13,099 nt of DNA from Betaproteobacteria bacterium UBA7395. Lineage in GTDB: Bacteria; Pseudomonadota; Gammaproteobacteria; Burkholderiales; Rhodocyclaceae. The stretch is from the NCBI GenBank assembly GCA_002470165.1, contig DKNF01000249.1, positions 1-13,099 on the forward strand, given 5' to 3'. Both the position numbers and the translations under genes were made by a program. Shown in pieces: positions 6,421 to 13,099 of this stretch (its first letter is position 1; each line of letters begins with the position of its first letter). The notes below the pieces were generated by a model, which ran no database searches, was not told the DNA's origin, and saw only the letters and a program-made list of their open reading frames with translations.

Positions 6421-7049
6421 GATTCTTTGGTTCCGAAAATCTTGTCGCCGGCATCGCCGAGGCCCGGAATGATGTAGCCGTGCTCGTTGAGATGGCTGTC
6501 GATGGCGGCGGTGTAAATCTGCACGTCGGGGTGCGCTTTTTCCATCGCCGCGATGCCTTCCGGCGCGGCAACCAGGACCAGCGCCTTGATCTGCTTGCAG
6601 CCCTTGCGCTTCAGCATGTCGATGGTGGCGATCAGCGAACCGCCGGTGGCCAGCATCGGGTCGATGATCATCGCCAGGCGCTCGTCGAGCTGGCCGACGA
6701 AACGCTCGAAATAGGGCTCAGGCATCAGCGTCTCATGATTGCGGGCGATGCCGACGACGCTGACCTTGGCGTTCGGGATCAGGTCGAGGATGCCGTCGAG
6801 CATGCCGATACCGGCGCGCAGGATGGGCACCACGGTAACCTTCTTGCCCTTGATCTGCTCGATTTCGACCTCGCCGCACCAGCCTTCGATGCGGCAGGGC
6901 TCAAGCTCGAAATCGCGGCAGGCTTCGTAACTCAGCAGCCGCGCCAGCTCGGCGGTCAATTCGCGAAATTTCTTGGTACTGATGTCGCCTTCCCGCATCA
7001 GTCCGATTTTGTGTTTGACCAGGGGATGGCGGACTTCGATCACCGGCAT
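6417..7049 (-). CDS. upp: Uracil phosphoribosyltransferase
   Basis: A 210-residue cytosolic enzyme (E. coli Upp has 208) that makes UMP from uracil and PRPP. Key elements are present: the start [32 protein letters not shown] (74-86), the PRPP-binding motif [11 protein letters not shown] (128-138) and the uracil-binding C-terminal stretch [16 protein letters not shown] (191-206). The ATG at 7049 has a good ribosome-binding site: on the minus strand GAGGTAG lies about 3 to 4 bases from the start. It is the first gene of the leftward upp-uraA-nudC unit, and its stop overlaps the uraA start. No attenuator or riboswitch-like structure was recognised in the leader. Confidence 0.97.
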   Translation of the reverse strand: MPVIEVRHPLVKHKIGLMREGDISTKKFRELTAELARLLSYEACRDFELEPCRIEGWCGEVEIEQIKGKKVTVVPILRAGIGMLDGILDLIPNAKVSVVGIARNHETLMPEPYFERFVGQLDERLAMIIDPMLATGGSLIATIDMLKRKGCKQIKALVLVAAPEGIAAMEKAHPDVQIYTAAIDSHLNEHGYIIPGLGDAGDKIFGTKES

Positions 7050-7262
7050 GGGCTACCTCGCGTGCAATTTTCTCAAAGGACGAAGGTTAATCCATTCGGG
7101 CCGGCGACGCAGTTGAATCTATCCAAAAATGGAACAAACCGAGCCCCCCGTTGATGCCGTAGGAAGCCACCGATTTCCACACACATTGGCTAGACCAAGC
7201 GAATTGACATTATGATGTGACAGGACTAACCGCACTGCATCCAGATTTCAGGGGAACGAACA
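7050..7262. promoter_or_regulatory. Divergent intergenic region between upp and the TPS locus
   Basis: This 213-base gap must carry promoters for both directions. Toward tpsA, TATGAT (7211-7216) is a good -10, with TTGGCT (7186-7191) as a distant -35 (19-base spacing). Alternatively TTGACA (7204-7209) is a perfect -35, but no good -10 follows at 16-18 bases. AGGGGA (7250-7255) is a strong ribosome-binding site 7 bases before the ATG at 7263. Near the middle, TCCA-AAAA-TGGA (7122-7133) is a short perfect inverted repeat in an AT-rich patch. No small gene was seen. Confidence 0.4.
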
Positions 7263-10200
7263 ATGAAAAAGGATTCAATCAACCGCGTTTATCGCGTCGT
7301 CTGGAACGCCAGCAAGTCAGTTTGGCAAGCCGTCTGTGAGACCGGCAAGGCCCATGGCAAGGAAAAGTCCTCGCGCAGCCTGCGCCGCGCCATTACGGTT
7401 GCAGGGATCGCCCTGGCCGGTGGCGCCTTGGCCGCACCTGCCGCGAACGAACTGCCAACCGGCGGCAACGTGGTGGCTGGCAATGCCACCATCAGCACCA
7501 GCGGAGCACGCATGGATGTGCTGCAGACTTCTCAGCACACGGCCATTGACTGGAACACCTTCAACATCGGCAGTGCCGCCCATGTCCACTTCGAGCAACC
7601 GAGCGGTGGCGTTGCATTGAACCGCGTGCTCGACACCAATGCCAGCCAGATCTATGGTCGACTTACAGCCACCGGCCAGGTTTTCTTGCTCAACCCCAAT
7701 GGTGTGCTTTTCGCCCCGGGTGCTCAGGTCGACGTCGGCGGTATCGTCGCTTCGACCCTGAACCTCGGTAACGCCGACTTCATGGCAGGCAACTACACCT
7801 TCTCGGGAAGCAGCAGCAACGCCATCGTCAACCAGGGCAACATCACTATCGCTCCCGGTGGGACGGTGGCACTGATCGCCGCCAGAATCACCAACACCGG
7901 AAGTATCGAGGCACCGCAAGGCAGCGTGTTACTCGGCGCCGGCAGCAGGGTCACACTTGACCTCGGCGGCCCCGTCAAGCTGCAAGTGGAACAAGGCGCC
8001 GTCGACGCACTGATCGAATCGGGCGGCGCCATCAAAGCCGCAGACGGGCTGATATACCTCACCGCACGGTCAGCCGACACGCTCACCCAGTCGGTCATCA
8101 ACCACAGCGGCATCATCGAAGCGAACTCGCTGTCCGCCCAAGGCGGCAAGGTGGTACTCGAAAGTGATCAGATCCTGTTGGCGGATGGCAGCCAGATCGA
8201 CGCCAGCGGTGCCACAGGTGGCGGCCAAGTTCTGGTCGGCGGTGGCTGGCAGGGAACAGGTGGTTATTACCAAGCCACCACGGTCACCATGCAGCGCGAT
8301 GCCAGCATTGATGTCTCGGCCAAGAAAATTGGTTCTGGTGGCACCGCCGTGCTGTGGAGCGACATCCACAATGCCGATTCGCAAACCCGTGCTTACGGAA
8401 CAATCTGGGCCATGGGTGGTGCCGAGGGCGGCGATGGCGGACGCATCGAGACATCCGGTCATTGGTTAAGCATCACTGGTTCCCGCGGCGGTGCTTCAGC
8501 CGACTTGGGCAAGGCCGGTTTGTGGCTGCTTGATCCATACAATGTCACGATCACCAGTGCGGACGCAAATGGTGCGTGGGGGGGCGGCAATCCCGACATC
8601 TGGACACCCAACGCAAACAATTCGACGATCCTGAACACGGACATTGCCAGCAAGCTGGAAAGCGGAACGAACGTCACGGTGACCACAGGTAGCGCCGGCA
8701 CCCAGATCGGTGACATCACCGTCGCCAGCGCAATTACCAAGGCCAGCGGCAATGCCGATGTCACCCTGACACTGCAGGCAGCCAACTCTATCGTTATCGA
8801 TCAGGCCATCAGCAACACTGGCGGCACGGGCAAACTGCATGTCGTGCTGGATGCCGACAACGACAACGGTACGCGCAATGGTGGCGGTATCACCATCCTG
8901 AACAACAACATCACCACCGGGGGCGGCAACATCAGTTTTGGCACCGGCGCAACGTTGAACATCGGCGGTGTCAACACCAAGGTCGGCGGTGATGTCTATG
9001 TCGGTGGTAGCGGTGCTCTGGCGCTGAATACAGCAGGCGGCGATGTGACCGTGAACGGAGAGATGCTGATCGCCAATACCAATGGTTTCAGCATCAACAC
9101 CAGCAATGGCAACGTCAATTTCGGCGGCCTGGTGAATTCGGCCAATCAATATTCATTCATCAACAAAACCGCATCTGCAGGCACGGGCACCTGGGATGCC
9201 GCCAGGATCGAGGCCCGCGACGGAACGACAGGTGGCTCGGCCATTGGTGACAAGTATCTGGTAACGATCACATCCCGACTGGAAAACGCACTGGCCACAC
9301 GCGCCACTGGCTACGTCGGAGCCTGGATCGGTGCTTACCGCCCCGATTACACGACTGGCGCCTGGCAGTGGGCCGACGGTCCGGAAGGCGGACAAACCTT
9401 TTTTAATCAGAGCGGACTCGGTGGCGGCACAACTGTCAGTGGCTATTTCAGCAACTTCGATACCGGCGAGCCTAACGGCGCATTCAACGCCAGTGGCGAA
9501 ACGCGCGGTCAGTTCTTCGGTACGCAGGGGTTGTGGAACGACCTGACCAACGGGACCACTTATTCAAACAACACGACAAATCAATATGCCGTTCTGGGCT
9601 TTGTCCGTGAAACCAACCTCGCAGCCTCGCCATTGACTGTGGACGCAGGCACGGGCACCGTAACCTTCACCCAGGCCGTCGGCAACAGCAAGGCCCTGGC
9701 TTCGCTGAATGTCACCGGAAGCACGATCGCCATCAATGGTGGCGCCGTTACGAGCGGCGACCAGACCTATACCGCGACAGGCAATGTGACCCAGGGCGGT
9801 GCGATCACGGCGACAGGTCTGCTTCTGCTTGGCGCGAATGGCAATTACAACCTCACCAACACCGGCAACAATGTGGCTACGCTGGCAGCGAATACGGGCA
9901 GCATGAATTTCTATGATACCAACGGCTTGACGATAGGCACGCTGGGAGCAACAAACGGAATCACGGCAACGAACGGCGCGGTAGTGGTGGAAACCGGCAG
10001 TGGTGATATCACCATTTCGCAAAATGTCAGCGCCTCTGACACTGGCACTTCGGCTATTCTCATCAATGCGGGCAAAACAGCCGCTGCAGGCACTGCAACT
10101 GGTGGCAATATCGTACTGAGTGGAACACGCACTTTCACCACCGGCGCGGGAGGACGCACCATCCTGTACTCGGGAGATAGTAGTGCCAGCACCGGACTCT

Positions 10201-10661
10201 CCAGCCTGGTGAGCAACGCTGGGGGCACCTTGGCTTATAACGCCGACGAAGCCAGCACGCCGACGCCGACCAGTGGCATACATGCGATCTATCGCGGACC
10301 GGCCCCAGCAGTAACGAGCAGCACGCCCGATATCCCCAAGGACACCGCGGTTTCCACTGCCCAGGGAACAGCGACACAGCCGGTCATCACCAACCCGCTC
10401 ACGACAAATGCCACGTCACCTAACGAGTTGCCGACCGCCGACATCAGCGGCGGCTTGGCTTTCGTCGAGGTTAACAGCACCCAGGGAACAGGCGGAGGCG
10501 ATACGACAAATGTTCAGAGCACAAATGATCTCCCCTCGGGAACTTCGGGCCGCGATCCGCTGGGCTTCATGCGCATCTTCGTCGTCAATGGTGGCATCAA
10601 TCTACCAGCCGTTGCTTTCGGTACGACAGGACAACGTGACCAGAACGACGCCAACCAATAA
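7263..10661 (+). CDS. TpsA: filamentous-haemagglutinin-like two-partner secretion exoprotein with an inserted lectin-like domain
   Basis: A 1132-residue secreted protein. Residues 1-60 form an extended type V signal peptide: an ESPR-like part (VYRVVWNASKSVWQAV, then KAHGKEKSSRS) and a classical hydrophobic stretch ending about ALA-AP at 58. Residues 62-310 are the TPS secretion domain that TpsB recognises, with NPNGVLF at 144-150. Beta-helix repeats continue to about 625, including GKAGLWLLDPYNVTI (416-430), common in this family. A C-type-lectin-like domain occupies about 626-783, after which beta-helix resumes (791-990). A Thr/Pro/Ser-rich linker (1000-1095) leads to a hydrophobic tail, PLGFMRIFVVNGGINLP. 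The only Cys is C25 in the signal region, so there is no HMW1A-style disulphide anchor. It lies 21 bases before its transporter gene. The likely role is adhesion or aggregation; the ligand is unknown. Confidence 0.92.
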   Translation: MKKDSINRVYRVVWNASKSVWQAVCETGKAHGKEKSSRSLRRAITVAGIALAGGALAAPAANELPTGGNVVAGNATISTSGARMDVLQTSQHTAIDWNTFNIGSAAHVHFEQPSGGVALNRVLDTNASQIYGRLTATGQVFLLNPNGVLFAPGAQVDVGGIVASTLNLGNADFMAGNYTFSGSSSNAIVNQGNITIAPGGTVALIAARITNTGSIEAPQGSVLLGAGSRVTLDLGGPVKLQVEQGAVDALIESGGAIKAADGLIYLTARSADTLTQSVINHSGIIEANSLSAQGGKVVLESDQILLADGSQIDASGATGGGQVLVGGGWQGTGGYYQATTVTMQRDASIDVSAKKIGSGGTAVLWSDIHNADSQTRAYGTIWAMGGAEGGDGGRIETSGHWLSITGSRGGASADLGKAGLWLLDPYNVTITSADANGAWGGGNPDIWTPNANNSTILNTDIASKLESGTNVTVTTGSAGTQIGDITVASAITKASGNADVTLTLQAANSIVIDQAISNTGGTGKLHVVLDADNDNGTRNGGGITILNNNITTGGGNISFGTGATLNIGGVNTKVGGDVYVGGSGALALNTAGGDVTVNGEMLIANTNGFSINTSNGNVNFGGLVNSANQYSFINKTASAGTGTWDAARIEARDGTTGGSAIGDKYLVTITSRLENALATRATGYVGAWIGAYRPDYTTGAWQWADGPEGGQTFFNQSGLGGGTTVSGYFSNFDTGEPNGAFNASGETRGQFFGTQGLWNDLTNGTTYSNNTTNQYAVLGFVRETNLAASPLTVDAGTGTVTFTQAVGNSKALASLNVTGSTIAINGGAVTSGDQTYTATGNVTQGGAITATGLLLLGANGNYNLTNTGNNVATLAANTGSMNFYDTNGLTIGTLGATNGITATNGAVVVETGSGDITISQNVSASDTGTSAILINAGKTAAAGTATGGNIVLSGTRTFTTGAGGRTILYSGDSSASTGLSSLVSNAGGTLAYNADEASTPTPTSGIHAIYRGPAPAVTSSTPDIPKDTAVSTAQGTATQPVITNPLTTNATSPNELPTADISGGLAFVEVNSTQGTGGGDTTNVQSTNDLPSGTSGRDPLGFMRIFVVNGGINLPAVAFGTTGQRDQNDANQ
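9138..9611 (+). other. C-type-lectin-like domain nested in TpsA
   Basis: Residues 626-783 of TpsA do not read as beta-helix. They show, in order, the C-type lectin landmarks: TWDAARIEA (W644), YLVTITSRLENAL (665-677, the 'L..I.S..E' helix region), GAWIGA (686-691), WQWADG (701-706, the WxWxDG motif), EPN (736-738), GETR (745-748), WND (758-760) and a closing YAVLGFVRE (775-783). In animal lectins the EPN and WND residues form calcium site 2 and select mannose-type sugars. The usual disulphide cysteines are absent, as in other bacterial members of the fold. Sugar binding is inferred from these motifs. Confidence 0.75.
9177..9191 (+). repeat. 15-base direct repeat, copy 1, near the start of the lectin-like domain
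   Basis: GCAGGCACGGGCACC encodes AGTGT (residues 639-643) just before W644 of the lectin-like domain. The identical string recurs at 9645-9659 in the same reading frame, 468 bases (156 codons) away. The match is exactly 15 bases; the bases on each side differ. Confidence 0.7.
9645..9659 (+). repeat. 15-base direct repeat, copy 2, beyond the end of the lectin-like domain
   Basis: The second GCAGGCACGGGCACC encodes AGTGT at residues 795-799, within VDAGTGTVTFTQAV, where the beta-helix resumes after the lectin-like domain. AGTGTVTF is a common beta-helix phrase in haemagglutinins, so this copy may be the original and copy 1 the duplicate (inference). Confidence 0.7.
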
Positions 10662-10682
10662 CATTCCAAACTGATTGCCATA

Positions 10683-12347
10683 ATGAGACTTCGCTTACCT
10701 CTACTGGCCGCTTCACTTGCGGCGGCCTTTCCGCTTGCCTCGCTGGCCCAGCAGCAACCCGACGCCGGGCAGACCCTGCAACAGCAACAGCAGCAAGTTC
10801 CGCAACTGCCGCGCAGTGGCCCGGCCATCGATATCCAGCCTCCGAAAGCAGCCGTCACCGCACCGGGTGGCGCTGAGGTCACGCTGTCCGAGATTCGCAT
10901 CACCGGCACCAACGTCTTCAGCGAAGCAGAACTCCTGAAGGAACTCGGTGAATTCGCCGGCAAGTCCTTTGATCTCGCCGGCCTGCGCGGACTGACGGAG
11001 CGAATCTCGGCCTACTACCGCGAAAACGGCTACCCATTTGCCCGTGCTTATATCCCACCGCAACCGATGACCGATGGCAAGCTACGCATCGATGTCGTGG
11101 AAGGCCGTTTCGGCAAGATTCAGGCATTCGGCGACAGTAAGCTGGCCGACGCCGCCGACGGATTTCTCTCCCAACTCAAGCCAGGCGAAGTCATTGCCTC
11201 ATCCCGACTGGAACGCACTACCCTGATTCTCGACGACCAGCCAGGTATCCGGGTGGCGCCGATCATTCGCCCAGGACAAGAACTGGGCACCGGCGATCTT
11301 GATGTGCGCGTCGAGCGAACTCCTAGTGTCAATGGTGACGTTGGCCTCGACAATCATGGCAACCGTTTCACCGGCGAGCACCGGTTACGCGCCAACATGC
11401 AATGGAACAGTCCGTTCACCTTCGGTGACCAGATAGCCGCCCGGATCCTCTACTCTGACGAGGACATGTGGCTGGGAAGTCTGGGCTACAGCCTGCCGAT
11501 CGGCACCAGCGGACTGCGCGGTAACGTTGGCTATTCCCACACCTATTACGAACTCGCCAAGAATTTTGCCGACCTTGGCGCGACAGGCACCGCCAAGGTC
11601 GCCAGCCTGGGCGTCAGCTATCCGCTGATCCGCTCGCAAAAAGCCAACCTGAGCCTTGCTTTCACCTATCAGCACAAGAAACTCAACGACAAGCAGCGCT
11701 CAGCCAGCACCAATGACGATAAGTCGAGCCGTAGCTTGCCTATAAGCTTGAATTTTGACCAACGTGATAGCCTTTGGGGCGGAGGCATTACTTACGGCAG
11801 TCTGGCGTACACTGCGGGCGAACTAAAGCTAGGGAGCACACTGGAAAACACCGACCGTGCCAGCCGTCAGAACACACGCGGCAGCTTCGACAAGTGGAAT
11901 CTGGACATCGCTCGAGTTCAGGCCACACCCATATCTAACCTGATCCTGTTCGGTCGACTGTCCTCACAATGGGCCGGCAAGAACCTAGACTCTTCTGAAG
12001 GCTTCAGTCTCGGCGGCGCTAGTGGCGTGCGTGCTTACCCGACCGGCGAGGGCAACGGCGATGAAGGCTGGCTGGTCCAGTTTGAGATACGCTACACCAT
12101 GGGTGCATACACTCCCTACCTGTTTCACGACAGTGGGCGGGTGAAGCTCAATGCGAAAAATAACCTGACCTCTCCCGCCACCCCGAATCACCGTACGATC
12201 CGCGGAGAAGGGCTGGGCTTGCGTTATGCCCGCGGTGACTGGTACATGGATGCGACGGTTGCCTGGCGTAGCCACGGTGGCAAGCCACTGTCCGACACCG
12301 CCAAACGCAATCCGCGCATGTGGGTGATGGCTGGTTACAAATTCTGA
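10683..12347 (+). CDS. TpsB: ShlB/FhaC/HecB-family two-partner secretion transporter
   Basis: A 554-residue outer-membrane protein of the Omp85 / TPS superfamily, the usual size. Signal peptide residues 1-22 (cleavage about SLA-QQ) are followed by a Gln-rich linker with a run of six Gln (33-38). A POTRA_2-like domain (about 65-148) contains ISAYYRENGYPFARAYIP (108-125, 'YR..GY..A.A.IP') and LRIDVVEGRFG. A second POTRA spans about 149-212, and the 16-strand barrel about 215-554 ends in the OMP-type terminal Phe (AGYKF). The conserved barrel-loop motif appears as VRAYP (449-453), where FhaC has VRGY. It should bind the TPS domain of the upstream gene product in the periplasm and export it. The start has no clear ribosome-binding site; 21 bases separate it from tpsA, so expression is probably coupled. 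Confidence 0.95.
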   Translation: MRLRLPLLAASLAAAFPLASLAQQQPDAGQTLQQQQQQVPQLPRSGPAIDIQPPKAAVTAPGGAEVTLSEIRITGTNVFSEAELLKELGEFAGKSFDLAGLRGLTERISAYYRENGYPFARAYIPPQPMTDGKLRIDVVEGRFGKIQAFGDSKLADAADGFLSQLKPGEVIASSRLERTTLILDDQPGIRVAPIIRPGQELGTGDLDVRVERTPSVNGDVGLDNHGNRFTGEHRLRANMQWNSPFTFGDQIAARILYSDEDMWLGSLGYSLPIGTSGLRGNVGYSHTYYELAKNFADLGATGTAKVASLGVSYPLIRSQKANLSLAFTYQHKKLNDKQRSASTNDDKSSRSLPISLNFDQRDSLWGGGITYGSLAYTAGELKLGSTLENTDRASRQNTRGSFDKWNLDIARVQATPISNLILFGRLSSQWAGKNLDSSEGFSLGGASGVRAYPTGEGNGDEGWLVQFEIRYTMGAYTPYLFHDSGRVKLNAKNNLTSPATPNHRTIRGEGLGLRYARGDWYMDATVAWRSHGGKPLSDTAKRNPRMWVMAGYKF

Positions 12348-12367
12348 ATTTTCTGGGTCCAGCCCAA

Positions 12368-12399
12368 GGGAGCTCTGCCTGAGGTCAGGAGTGGAGCCC
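12368..12399 (+). terminator. Candidate hairpin downstream of tpsB
   Basis: The segment reads as a two-tier hairpin: GGG / CCC outer pairs (12368-12370 with 12397-12399), CTC / GAG, and an inner CCTG-AGGT-CAGG stem-loop. No T-run follows, so it is a weak terminator candidate in the 110-base spacer after the transporter gene. It is offered because no better 3' signal is visible there. Confidence 0.25.
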
Positions 12400-12420
12400 A
12401 CTCGTCCGCCCCCGCCGCAG

Positions 12421-12429
12421 TGATAAACT
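12421..12429 (+). promoter_or_regulatory. Extended -10 promoter candidate of the RpfE-like gene
   Basis: TGATAAACT fits the extended -10 pattern TG-N-TAnnnT in an otherwise GC-rich spacer, 28 bases before the GTG start. Transcription would begin about 12436, giving a leader of about 22 bases. No good -35 was found, which is tolerable for an extended -10 element. Confidence 0.35.
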
Positions 12430-12457
12430 CGCGCCTTCCCCCGATGAGTGCTGCACC

Positions 12458-13099
12458 GTGCGCCTGACCCTGCTTGTTCCCGAATTGATCTGGCCCGAAC
12501 CGGGCGACCAGTTGACGCTGGACAAGTTGCCGGCACCGGGTTTCGAGTGGCTGGACGGGCATGCGGCGTTCCGGCGTTCGGCGCCGGTTTCGGTCGAGGA
12601 ATCACTGCTCGACCTGTTCGGTTTGCCGGCGGGCGGACCGGCGGCGTTCCGGCGGCTGGGCGAAGCGGGTGCGGTTGCCGAGGACGGCCACTGGCTGTGC
12701 GCCGACCCGGTGCATCTGCGTTTTCATCACGAGCGCATCGTGCTTGCCGATGCCGGGGCCTTCGATGTGGACGACGGCGAAGCACAGGCGCTGGTGGCGG
12801 CGCTGAATGCGGAGTTTGCCGACATCGGCGTGTTCCACGCGGCGACGGCGCGGCGCTGGTATCTGCGTCTGCACCAGCCGGCCGAGCATCTTGCCGCGCC
12901 GCTTTCCGCCGTCGCCGGCCGGCGCATGGACAGCGACCTGAGCGACAAGACCTCGCCGCTGCACCGCTGGCTGAACGAGGTGCAGATGTTCCTGCATCTG
13001 CACCCGGTCAACGCGGCGCGGGCCGGCGCCGGCAAACCGGCGATCAACAGCCTGTGGTTGTGGGGCGCCGGGACTGCCGGGCAGCCGGTGGCGGCGTTC
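12458..13099 (+). CDS. RpfE-like / COG4255-type uncharacterised protein (5' part, truncated by window end)
   Basis: An open frame runs from a GTG at 12458 to the window edge (214 codons, no stop) with strong GC3 coding bias. The protein begins (M)RLTLLVPELIWPEP and contains AAFRRLGEAG (62-71), WLCADPVHLRFHHERIVLADA (79-99, split by CADPVHLR), LNAEFADIGVFH (116-127), RRWYLRL (132-138), LHRWLNEVQMFLHLHPVN (168-185) and INSLWLWGAG (196-205). I recognise this from memory as the RpfE-like family of beta- and gammaproteobacteria, sometimes labelled a cofactor-independent phosphoglycerate mutase homologue and often beside recJ; the activity is unproven. The nearby ATG at 12444 is out of frame and soon stops, so GTG is the best start. 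Nothing to the right is visible. Confidence 0.72.
   Translation, partial: MRLTLLVPELIWPEPGDQLTLDKLPAPGFEWLDGHAAFRRSAPVSVEESLLDLFGLPAGGPAAFRRLGEAGAVAEDGHWLCADPVHLRFHHERIVLADAGAFDVDDGEAQALVAALNAEFADIGVFHAATARRWYLRLHQPAEHLAAPLSAVAGRRMDSDLSDKTSPLHRWLNEVQMFLHLHPVNAARAGAGKPAINSLWLWGAGTAGQPVAAF

Noticed and set aside
5158..6477. 439-codon plus-strand open frame opposite uraA
   Set aside because: The translation is Asp/His/Arg/Gln-rich antisense shadow; UraA on the minus strand carries intact uracil-site motifs.
7448..10437. NELPT occurring near both ends of TpsA (residues 62-66 and 1054-1058)
   Set aside because: Five common residues with different surrounding sequence and different codons; not enough to claim a repeat.
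7263..10661. Search for long tandem repeats or a contact-dependent inhibition (CdiA-like) toxin end in TpsA
   Set aside because: No VENN-type motif, no toxin-like C-terminal domain and no small immunity gene downstream; the next gene is the transporter. The protein is better read as an adhesin.
11985..12785. 266-codon minus-strand open frame across the end of tpsB and the start of the RpfE-like gene
   Set aside because: Arg/Pro-rich composition without recognisable motifs, and it covers a gene boundary; the plus-strand genes explain the coding bias.
1..13099. CRISPR arrays, tRNA/rRNA genes, insertion sequences and integrase or attachment sites
   Set aside because: No regularly spaced repeats, tRNA-like cloverleaf, transposase frame or terminal inverted repeats were seen on either strand.

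Overview
The window is GC-rich, densely packed DNA from a Gram-negative bacterium. Its contents (Lol lipoprotein export, a two-partner secretion pair, upp-uraA, an RpfE-like protein) and its codon usage fit a betaproteobacterium, most plausibly of the Rhodocyclales. That placement is an inference from gene content; there is no rRNA or other marker here to fix it.

Layout. (1) Positions 1-1374, minus strand: lolC and the first codons of lolD, overlapping by 8 bases (lipoprotein release from the inner membrane). (2) Positions 1458-3069, plus strand: a tight three-gene operon of a soluble YbjQ-family protein, a membrane-anchored YbjQ paralogue and a membrane-anchored M48 zinc protease. (3) Positions 3053-4410: a small 77-residue hypothetical protein on the minus strand, divergent from a LysR-type regulator; the 125-base gap between them holds two inverted repeats. 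(4) Positions 4407-7049, minus strand: upp-uraA-nudC, a uracil salvage pair followed by a NudC-type Nudix hydrolase. (5) Positions 7263-12347, plus strand: a two-partner secretion locus with a 1132-residue TpsA exoprotein and its TpsB outer-membrane transporter. (6) Positions 12458-13099, plus strand: the 5' part of an RpfE-like gene that begins with GTG and is cut by the window end.

How the parts work together. UraA imports uracil and Upp converts it to UMP. NudC follows in the same probable transcript. TpsB should recognise the N-terminal TPS domain of TpsA and thread the protein across the outer membrane.

The two most interesting points are as follows. First, a cysteine-free C-type-lectin-like domain, with recognisable EPN, WxWxDG and WND signatures, is nested inside the beta-helix of TpsA. 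Copies of a 15-base direct repeat lie 468 bases (156 codons) apart, one just inside the start of this domain and one just beyond its end. Second, the YbjQ / YbjQ-TM / M48 operon looks like a coherent but functionally undefined envelope module.
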